Origin: CAVVXN01 sp963772585 | GTDB lineage: Bacteria > Planctomycetota > PLA2 > JAEUHO01 | Assembly (NCBI GenBank): GCA_963772585.1 | Contig: CAVYXV010000002.1 | Coordinates: 186,001-250,000 of the forward strand | DNA length: 64,000 bases | Reading direction: 5' to 3' | In this document: positions 58,488-64,000 of the stretch, one piece after another | Position numbering within the stretch: the first letter of the stretch is position 1 | Layout of the letters: every line of letters starts with the position of its first letter | Made by a program: the position numbers and the translations under genes | Notes under the pieces: model-generated | The model's database searches: none | The model's input: the letters and a program-made list of their open reading frames with translations, nothing else | What the model was told of the DNA's origin: nothing

Positions 58488-59711
58488 CTACCCCGCGACC
58501 ACGAGGACGGCGGCGGTGTTTCCCGTGAGGCCGGCGGTGAGGACGAGGGCGCCGGGTCGTTCGGGTGCGAAGGGCTCGCGGCGGACGACCTCGGCCCCGT
58601 CCAGGGGACGTACGAGGCCGGCGGTCGGGGGAACCACGCCGACGCGCAGGGCCTCGAGCGCGAGCACGACGTCCACCAGCTCGCTCGCGAGCGGCGTGTT
58701 CCCGAGCGCGCCGCGCCAGGAGACGGCCGGGATGCCCTCGAGGGCTTCCACCGCGGCGAGGCCGCGCAGGATCTCGGCGTCCGCCTCCGGCAGCCCGAAC
58801 GCCGGAAGCACGACGAAGGCCGGGCGCGGCGCCCCTGCGGTCTCCAGCGCCGCGATCAGGGCGTCGGCGTAGGCTGCGGCGCAGGGAACGGGCAGGGGGT
58901 CGTGGGTCGGGCCGACGGAGGCGCCGTGGCCCGCCACGAGTCCCAGCACCAGGCGGCCGCCGGCGCGGGCGTCCGAGGCACGTTCGAGGGCCATCGCCGC
59001 CACGCCCTCGCCCAGCACCTCTCCCGTCCCCCCCCGTTCGAAGGGTCGAAACGTGCCGTCCCCGCCCTCACGGGCCAGGCCGTGGCGGAGCAGGTCGGCC
59101 TGGGCGACGGGGTGCGTGGCGCGCCCCGCGCCCACGACCAGCGCGCGGTCGAGATCGCCCCGCGCGACGGCGCGCGACGCCATGTCCAGCGCGAAGAGGC
59201 TCGCGCCCGACCATCCCCCGACGGAGGTGTTCGCGCCCTTCAGGTCGTGGAGGTTGGAGAGGAAGGAAAACGCGTTGTTCTTGAGGCTCTCCAACAGGAA
59301 GAAGGGCTTCGTGCGACGCGCCACCTCGCGGTTCAGCGCCTCGCCCGCGGCGGGGTGGCGAAAGCCCTCCGTGGCCTCGTCGAAGCCGGTCCTGAGCTCC
59401 TCGCAGGCCCAGTCCCACGCATCCATCTGCGAGAGGAACAGGCCCTTCCGGGGGCCTTCGACGCCGGCATCCGCCCAGCCGCTCGCGCCCCACGCCTCGC
59501 CGACGGCCTCGACGCAGAGCCGACCGGCGCCGTTCAGGAACTTGACCTGCGACTCCAGGGACCGGGGGACCTCGCGGCGGAGGTAGGGCGGGGGGATCCG
59601 GGCCTCGCCGCGGACGGCTTCCCCCGCGGCGAGGCCCTCGAGAGTGGCCCGAACGCCGAAGGCGAGCGTGGTCACCGCGCCCGTGCCGACGACGGCGACG
59701 TCCGCGCTCAT
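58488..59711 (-). CDS. Ketosynthase-like protein lacking catalytic residues (chain-length-factor-like)
   Basis: A 407-residue thiolase-fold protein of the FabF type, last gene of the operon. The catalytic Cys is absent: where active enzymes have TACSAS, this reads NTSVGGWSGASLFALDMA (near residue 163). The first His motif (AHGT) is replaced by VVLPAFGLPEADAEIL near 295, and the second (GHLLAGAG) by ALGNTPLASELVDVV near 328. The fold-shaping glycines (GAGRATHPVAQ; GTGEVLGEGVAAMALER) remain, so the protein should fold and pair with an active ketosynthase as a non-catalytic subunit. Its ATG overlaps the dehydratase stop by 4 bases. Confidence 0.85.
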   Translation of the reverse strand: MSADVAVVGTGAVTTLAFGVRATLEGLAAGEAVRGEARIPPPYLRREVPRSLESQVKFLNGAGRLCVEAVGEAWGASGWADAGVEGPRKGLFLSQMDAWDWACEELRTGFDEATEGFRHPAAGEALNREVARRTKPFFLLESLKNNAFSFLSNLHDLKGANTSVGGWSGASLFALDMASRAVARGDLDRALVVGAGRATHPVAQADLLRHGLAREGGDGTFRPFERGGTGEVLGEGVAAMALERASDARAGGRLVLGLVAGHGASVGPTHDPLPVPCAAAYADALIAALETAGAPRPAFVVLPAFGLPEADAEILRGLAAVEALEGIPAVSWRGALGNTPLASELVDVVLALEALRVGVVPPTAGLVRPLDGAEVVRREPFAPERPGALVLTAGLTGNTAAVLVVAG

Positions 59712-60172
59712 CGCCCACCCCCGGCGGTGCCCGCGGTCGGACGGTAGAGGCCCTGGAACGCCCGCCGGACGCGCGCCGGGTCCTCGAGGTCGGCGAGCCC
59801 CACGGCGACCCCCTCGAACTCCAGGCGGGCGGCGCGCCGGTCTCCGATCCGGCTCTCGCCGCGGTAGACGCGGCGGTCGCCGTCGGACGAGACCCGTTCC
59901 AGGTGGAGCCGCAACGTGTCGCCCGGAACGGCGGGGTGGTCGTAGCGGGCGGAGCCGACGCGATCGAGGAGGACCCAGCGGTCGAAGTCGGACGTCTTCG
60001 CTTCGAGCCAGCCGGCGAGTTGCACGAACGCCTCGAGGATCAGCGTCCCCGGCACGACGGGGTGGTCGGGGAAGTGCCACTCGAAGTAGTCCTCGCTCAT
60101 CGCCGCGTGCTTCTCGCCGGCGATCGTGACTTCGTCCAGCGCGGTGATGCGGTCCACGAGCAGGAACCTCAT
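59708..60172 (-). CDS. FabZ/FabA-like 3-hydroxyacyl-ACP dehydratase
   Basis: A 154-residue hot-dog-fold dehydratase. The active-site His and the helix are in YFEWHFPDHPVVPGTLILEA near residues 29-48 (HFPDHPVVPG is the canonical FabZ form), with Glu in LEAFVQLAGWL. The N-terminal strand reads MRFLLVDRITALDEV. It should remove water from 3-hydroxyacyl chains made by the ketosynthase and ketoreductase of this cluster. A second dehydratase with a more divergent active site is encoded three genes upstream. It overlaps acpS and the downstream ketosynthase-like gene by 4 bases each. Confidence 0.9.
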   Translation of the reverse strand: MRFLLVDRITALDEVTIAGEKHAAMSEDYFEWHFPDHPVVPGTLILEAFVQLAGWLEAKTSDFDRWVLLDRVGSARYDHPAVPGDTLRLHLERVSSDGDRRVYRGESRIGDRRAARLEFEGVAVGLADLEDPARVRRAFQGLYRPTAGTAGGGR

Positions 60173-60600
60173 GCCTCCTCCCTTGCCCGCGCGAGCATCA
60201 CCACGGAGGCGATGGCGAAGGCGTCCGTGTGGGTGATGGAGATCGAGGTGTCGAAGACGCCGATCTCGGCGGCGACCTGGGCGGGTCGGCCGCGGAGCAC
60301 GATCCTCGGCTGCGTGCCGACCCGTACCACCTCGATGTCCTGGAGCGCGCTCGCGATGCCGATCGCACCCAGGCCGAGCCCCAACGCCTTGAGGCAGGCT
60401 TCCTTGGCGGCGAACCGCCCCGCGAAGTGGATCGCCGGGCGGGCCTGTCCGCGGCAGTACTCGCGCTCCCCCGCCGTGAACACGCGCGTCTCGAAGGTCG
60501 GTGTGCGGCCCATCGTGTCGTCGAGCCTGGCCACCTCGACGAGGTCGATGCCGTGGCGGATCCGGTCGCCGGCGTCGGGAGTCATCGGGTCGGACGTCAC
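60169..60600 (-). CDS. acpS: Holo-ACP synthase (AcpS)
   Basis: A 143-residue phosphopantetheinyl transferase of the AcpS type from GTG 60600. It has GIDLVEVARLDDTMG near residues 17-31, the Mg and CoA site GRFAAKEACLKALGLGLGA near 70-88, and HTDAFAIASVV near the end. It converts an apo acyl carrier protein to its holo form. No ACP gene is present in the window, so the carrier served by this enzyme is either just off the right edge or elsewhere. GTGA overlap with the ketoreductase gene. Confidence 0.92.
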   Translation of the reverse strand: MTSDPMTPDAGDRIRHGIDLVEVARLDDTMGRTPTFETRVFTAGEREYCRGQARPAIHFAGRFAAKEACLKALGLGLGAIGIASALQDIEVVRVGTQPRIVLRGRPAQVAAEIGVFDTSISITHTDAFAIASVVMLARAREEA

Positions 60601-61352
60601 TGGATCGACAGTCCTCCATCCACCGCGAAGGCCTGGCCCGTCACGTAGTCGCTCTCGGGCGCGCAGAGGAAGAGCACGAGGCCCGCGACGTCGTCGGGCG
60701 TGCCGAAGCGGCCGACGGGAATGTGGCCCAGGACATCGGCGCCCGCCCGGCGCTTGATCGACGCGGTCATGTCGGTGTCGATGAAGCCGGGCAGGACGGC
60801 GTTCACGCGGATCCCGTACGCGGCGACCTCGAGGGCCGTGGCGCGCGTGAGGGCGAGAACGCCGGCCTTCGCCGCGGCGTAGTTCGCCTGACCGCGGCCG
60901 CCGCGGATCGCCTGGATCGAGGCGAGGTTCACGATCCGCCCGGACCGGGCGGGGAGCATCGCCTTGAGCGCCCGCCGCGTGCAGTGGAAGGTCCCGGCGA
61001 GGCTCACGTCGATCACGCGGCGGAAGTCGGCGTCGCGCATGCCGGCGACCGGCGCGTCCTTCACGACGCCGGCGTTGTTGACCAGGACGTCCAGGCGGCC
61101 GTGGTCCGCGACCACGCCGTCGACGAGCGCGTCGGCGGCCCGAGGGTCGGCCACGTCCGCGGCGCGGACCTCGGCGCGTCCGCCGGCACGGGCGATGTCG
61201 TCCGCTACCGCGAGCGCCGCCTCCTCGTCCCGCACGAAGTCCAGGACCACGAGGGCGTTCGCCGCGGCGAGCCGCCGGGCCACGCCCGCGCCGATGCCTC
61301 GGGAGGCGCCGGTGACGAGGGCGACGGTGCCGTCGGGGAGCGTGAGGCTCAC
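60597..61352 (-). CDS. fabG: 3-oxoacyl-ACP reductase
   Basis: A 251-residue SDR of the FabG type from GTG 61352. NADP loop ALVTGASRGIGAGVARRL near residues 11-28, VLVNNAGVVKDAPV near 91, Ser in IVNLASIQAIRGGRG near 140, and YAAAKAGVLAL near 156 are all intact. The end reads ESDYVTGQAFAVDGGLSIQ. It reduces 3-oxoacyl chains in the cluster's elongation cycle. It lies between the active ketosynthase and AcpS, with 4-base overlaps on both sides. Confidence 0.92.
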   Translation of the reverse strand: MSLTLPDGTVALVTGASRGIGAGVARRLAAANALVVLDFVRDEEAALAVADDIARAGGRAEVRAADVADPRAADALVDGVVADHGRLDVLVNNAGVVKDAPVAGMRDADFRRVIDVSLAGTFHCTRRALKAMLPARSGRIVNLASIQAIRGGRGQANYAAAKAGVLALTRATALEVAAYGIRVNAVLPGFIDTDMTASIKRRAGADVLGHIPVGRFGTPDDVAGLVLFLCAPESDYVTGQAFAVDGGLSIQ

Positions 61353-62623
61353 CGCGCTCCCTCCGCGAACTTCTCGAGGACCACGCAGGCGTTCTGCCCT
61401 CCGAAGGCGAAGGAGTTGACGAGGGCGGCCCGGACCCGTCGCTCGCGACCGATGCCGGGCACGAAGTCGAGGTCGCACTGCGGATCGGGCGTTTCCAGGT
61501 TGGCGGTCGGCGGCACCATGTCGAGGCGAACGGCGAGGCTCGCGAGCACGAAGGCGACGCCGGCCGCGCCCGCCAGGAGATGTCCCAGCGCGCCCTTGCT
61601 CGAGGAGACGGCGATCCGGTCCGCATGGTCCCCGAAGACGGTGCGGATCGCCTTCACCTCGGCGGGGTCGTTTCGCTTCGTGGCGGTCCCGTGCGCGCTG
61701 ATGAAGTCGACCGTCTCCGGGCGCATGCGGGCGTCGTCGAGCGCGCTCTGCATGGCCTCGGCCGCCCCGCGGCCGTCGGGGCAGGGCGCGGTCGTGCGGT
61801 AGGCGTCGAGCGAAGCGCCGTATCCGGACACCTCGGCGTAGATCCTCGCGCCGCGCGCGCCCGCGTGCTCCAGCGACTCGAGCACGGCGACGCCCGCGCC
61901 CTCGCCCATGACCAGCCCGGACCGGCGACGGTCGAAGGGACGGCACGCCCGGCGAGGGTGCTCGCCGCCCTGCGCGGAGGCGCCCAACAGGACGAAGAAC
62001 ACGAGCCCGAGCGGGTTGTCCTGCGAGTCCACCCCGCCCGCGAGGGCCCAGTCGATCTCCCCGCGGCGGATCATGCGCAGGGCGAGGCCCAGCGCCTGGT
62101 TCGAGGCGGAGCAGGCCGTCGTGATGGTGTGAACCGGCCCGCCGATCCCGTGCCGCTTCGCAAGGGCGGCCGCCGGCCGATCGGACGGGGCGCGAAGGAG
62201 GGACTCGGGGTGGAGACGGTCGAGTTCCCGGGCGAAGCGGACGGCGTCGAAGGTCCCGTCGTCATCCAGCCAGCGATCGACGTCCTCCGGCCGGTGGATG
62301 CCGGGACCGGCGCCCAGCACCACGCCGGCGCGCTCGTGAGGTCCGCGCCCGATGCCCGCGTCGGCGAGCGCCTCCGCGGCCGCGGCGGTCGCGAAGAGCG
62401 CCCGTACGTCGCCCGTCGCGGCGGCCTCGGGGTGCAGGGCGGCGATCCGTTCGAAGTCCTCGGGCGAGACCTCCGCGAGCGCGGTCGTCGGCGGGTGGGC
62501 GGCGGCGAATCGCCGGGGCGCGCTGACGCCGACGTCGCCCTGGACGCTGCGCGTCCAGAGGGACTCCTTGTCCACGCCGAGCGGCGTGACGGCGCCGAGG
62601 CCGGTGACCACGACGCGGCGCAT
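61349..62623 (-). CDS. fabF: Beta-ketoacyl-ACP synthase II type (active)
   Basis: A 424-residue ketosynthase with the full catalytic triad. The nucleophile is in TITTACSASNQALGLAL near residue 163-179, the first His in SAHGTATKRNDPAE near 311, and the second in SSKGALGHLLAGAAGV near 346. The C-terminal loop NSFAFGGQNACVVLEKFA replaces the usual NSFGFGGTN. An insertion with FFVLLGASAQGGEHPRRACR near 225 is not standard FabF. It is the only elongation enzyme in the cluster that can condense malonyl units, and probably pairs with one of the two degenerate homologues. Confidence 0.92.
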   Translation of the reverse strand: MRRVVVTGLGAVTPLGVDKESLWTRSVQGDVGVSAPRRFAAAHPPTTALAEVSPEDFERIAALHPEAAATGDVRALFATAAAAEALADAGIGRGPHERAGVVLGAGPGIHRPEDVDRWLDDDGTFDAVRFARELDRLHPESLLRAPSDRPAAALAKRHGIGGPVHTITTACSASNQALGLALRMIRRGEIDWALAGGVDSQDNPLGLVFFVLLGASAQGGEHPRRACRPFDRRRSGLVMGEGAGVAVLESLEHAGARGARIYAEVSGYGASLDAYRTTAPCPDGRGAAEAMQSALDDARMRPETVDFISAHGTATKRNDPAEVKAIRTVFGDHADRIAVSSSKGALGHLLAGAAGVAFVLASLAVRLDMVPPTANLETPDPQCDLDFVPGIGRERRVRAALVNSFAFGGQNACVVLEKFAEGAR

Positions 62624-63060
62624 CAGCCTTCCCCCCCGAAGGCCCGGCAGCGCTCCCGGAGCGCGTCCGGATCCTCCACGGGGACGTGCGCGTAGAGCAC
62701 GCGGCCGATTTCCGCGACGGTCTCGCCGGCGACCTCCGCCCGGGCGCGGGCGATCGACCCCTTCGGGTTGGTCCCCAGGAGCTCGCCGACCAGGTGGAGC
62801 GTGGTTCCCGGTTCGAGCGCGCTCGGTACGCGCGCGTCCTCCATGACGGAGAGGACGACGGAGAAGCGGAAGTCGTGGGCGGCGATCGCGCTCCAGGCCG
62901 TCAACTGGAGCATCGACTCGATCACGAGCGTCGCGGGGAAGAGCGACCGCCGGTCGAAGTGGCCGCGGAAGGCCTCGTCCGCCAACGACACCTGCTTCAC
63001 GCCCTCCACGCGGCGCCCGGGCTCGAGGTGGGTGATGCGGTCGAAGAGGAGGAACCTCAC
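62623..63060 (-). CDS. Divergent FabZ-like dehydratase
   Basis: A 145-residue hot-dog protein from GTG 63060. The N-terminus FLLFDRITHLEPGRRVEG parallels the second dehydratase of the cluster. The active-site stretch reads FRGHFDRRSLFPATLVIESM near residues 31-50: the His is kept, while the HFPxHPxxPG sequence is replaced, and a Glu follows. Later segments match the family (LHLVGELLGTNPKGSIARAR). A dehydratase on an unusual acyl chain, or an acyl-chain-binding role, is possible. Its stop overlaps the ketosynthase ATG by one base (TGATG). Confidence 0.8.
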   Translation of the reverse strand: MRFLLFDRITHLEPGRRVEGVKQVSLADEAFRGHFDRRSLFPATLVIESMLQLTAWSAIAAHDFRFSVVLSVMEDARVPSALEPGTTLHLVGELLGTNPKGSIARARAEVAGETVAEIGRVLYAHVPVEDPDALRERCRAFGGEG

Positions 63061-64000
63061 GGGCGGACCTCCACGAGCGCGCAGGCGGCCGCGCCCTCGG
63101 GCGTCGTCGTGACGAACGCCGTGAGGCCCCGGCTCTCCTCGTCGCCCCGGACCGCGTCGGCGACCCACGAGGGGGCGGCGGCGACGCCCGCGTGTCCGGT
63201 CTCCCGCCACGCGGTCGAGAGCCGCTCCGGCGGGGGGAGCGTGCCGGACATCGCCCGCCGCAGGGGCTCCCGCTCGGCGTCGGCGAGGCACCCGGCGAAC
63301 TCGATCCGGCCAAGATCCGAGGGCTCCACGCCGGCCTGGCGGCAGGCCCCGGCAATGGCGCGCAGCATGGTCTCGCCGGAAGGCCCGGACCGGGTCGGCG
63401 AGAGACCGAACGTCGTCGTGCCGCCGAGCAGCCACACCGTCGCCTCCGGGCCGTGCTCCTCCCGGGCCAGAAGCACGGCCGCGGCCCGCTCCACGGGACC
63501 CGGCCGTCCGTCGGCGCCGAGCGGCAGGCCGCGAAGCCGGCTCCGCGCCAGCGAGGCGGGGGAGATCCTCTCGGAGACGGCCCCGACCAGCGCCCGGTCC
63601 ACGGTTCCCGCGAGGAGGGCGCCCTGGGCCTCCAGCAGGACCCGCACGCCCGCGTCGGCGTCGGCCGTCACGACCAGGCTGTCGCCGCGCACGTCCAGGT
63701 CGATCGCGAGTTGCCCCATGGAGACGTTGTTCAACGTGGTGAGGGGCCAGAGGGGATGCACCTGTCGGTACGCGCCGGCGAAGAACGCCGAGAGATCGAA
63801 GTGGCCCCGCGTGTCCCGCGAGGCGAGCACGGCCGGAGCCAGTTCCTCGGGCGGCGTGTCCACGCTGCCGAAGGCGACGTAGAGGCCGAGGCGGGCGGCG
63901 GGGACGCCCGCGCGGTCCCTCAGCGGCCGGAGGACGCCCTCCAGTGCCTGGCCGTGGTGCCCCAGCACGCGGAGAGCCGGGTCGTCTTCGGGCCCGTAGC
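63057..64000 (-). CDS. Ketosynthase-like protein, N-terminus beyond right edge
   Basis: 314 codons of a thiolase-fold protein are visible, with the frame open through base 64000, so the start is outside the window. The segment HPLWPLTTLNNVSMGQLAID (near the middle of the visible N-terminal half) is typical of ketosynthase-like proteins that accompany type II polyene systems. The nucleophile site reads VVTADADAGVRVLLEAQ, with no Cys. The C-terminal part ETGHAGVAAAPSWVADAV keeps a GH at the second His position. It is therefore a second degenerate ketosynthase, perhaps a chain-length factor for the FabF-type enzyme two genes on. It overlaps the dehydratase gene by 4 bases. Confidence 0.75.
   Translation of the reverse strand, partial: YGPEDDPALRVLGHHGQALEGVLRPLRDRAGVPAARLGLYVAFGSVDTPPEELAPAVLASRDTRGHFDLSAFFAGAYRQVHPLWPLTTLNNVSMGQLAIDLDVRGDSLVVTADADAGVRVLLEAQGALLAGTVDRALVGAVSERISPASLARSRLRGLPLGADGRPGPVERAAAVLLAREEHGPEATVWLLGGTTTFGLSPTRSGPSGETMLRAIAGACRQAGVEPSDLGRIEFAGCLADAEREPLRRAMSGTLPPPERLSTAWRETGHAGVAAAPSWVADAVRGDEESRGLTAFVTTTPEGAAACALVEVRP

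Overview
The window is about 70% G+C and densely packed. Genes occur on both strands, mostly in runs with 1-4 base stop/start overlaps. It has no rRNA, no recognisable tRNA, no CRISPR array and no insertion sequence. The gene content suggests an uncultured, probably Gram-negative bacterium. An ECF sigma factor with a long membrane and beta-sandwich tail, squalene-cyclase-like toroid proteins with a TonB-like N-terminus, many lipoproteins, a MoxR/Bat operon and a stand-alone type II ketosynthase cluster fit Planctomycetota best; Myxococcota or a related lineage is possible. This placement is inference, not proof.

Left part (1-14.4 kb, mainly + strand): the 3' end of a class I ATP-dependent benzoyl-CoA reductase operon in the order bcrC(partial)-B-A-D, followed by an SDR, a GNAT acetyltransferase and an Rrf2 regulator. 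The complete 2-oxoglutarate dehydrogenase complex (sucA-sucB-lpdA) comes next. Directly behind lpdA is a wrecked aconitase: both ends of the protein survive, but about 380 middle codons, including the Fe-S ligands, are gone and the rest is in three frames. A CBS-domain protein, an orphan NarL-type response regulator and a sensor-less sigma-54 activator follow.

Middle (14.4-42 kb): a PhoD-like phosphatase lipoprotein, a Cu/Zn superoxide dismutase lipoprotein, a membrane protein/winged-helix regulator pair with a strong palindromic operator, a PP-loop ATPase-like protein, monomeric NADP-isocitrate dehydrogenase, a toroid-repeat protein, a macro-domain/D-aminopeptidase pair, two bactofilins (one with a zinc ribbon), and a BlaI/BlaR1-type unit. 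The BlaI promoter carries a TACATATGTA operator, and the third gene of that unit is an STN-domain protein rather than a beta-lactamase. Then come an aminotransferase/transketolase pair, YjbQ, a Na/phosphate symporter-PhoU-DinB operon, a serine hydrolase remnant with its catalytic core deleted, a YceI lipoprotein, a sigma factor fused to a membrane/Ig-like tail, and an alpha/beta hydrolase.

Right part (42-64 kb): a 10 kb minus-strand operon (TPR protein, MoxR, DUF58, a BatD-like membrane protein, BatA, BatB, BatD, SDR) of the Bat/aerotolerance type. BatB is split by a one-base loss in a G7 run. A Fur/Zur-family repressor is divergent from a zinc uptake operon (znuA-znuC-znuB), with a palindrome over the znuA start. 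A nitroreductase is frameshifted at a C7 run, and a HEAT/vWA protein follows. The window ends in a tightly overlapped type II fatty-acid/polyketide-like operon, running off the right edge: ketosynthase-like (partial), dehydratase, active ketosynthase, ketoreductase, AcpS, dehydratase and a second ketosynthase-like protein lacking all catalytic residues. This last cluster is the best candidate for an undescribed biosynthetic system.
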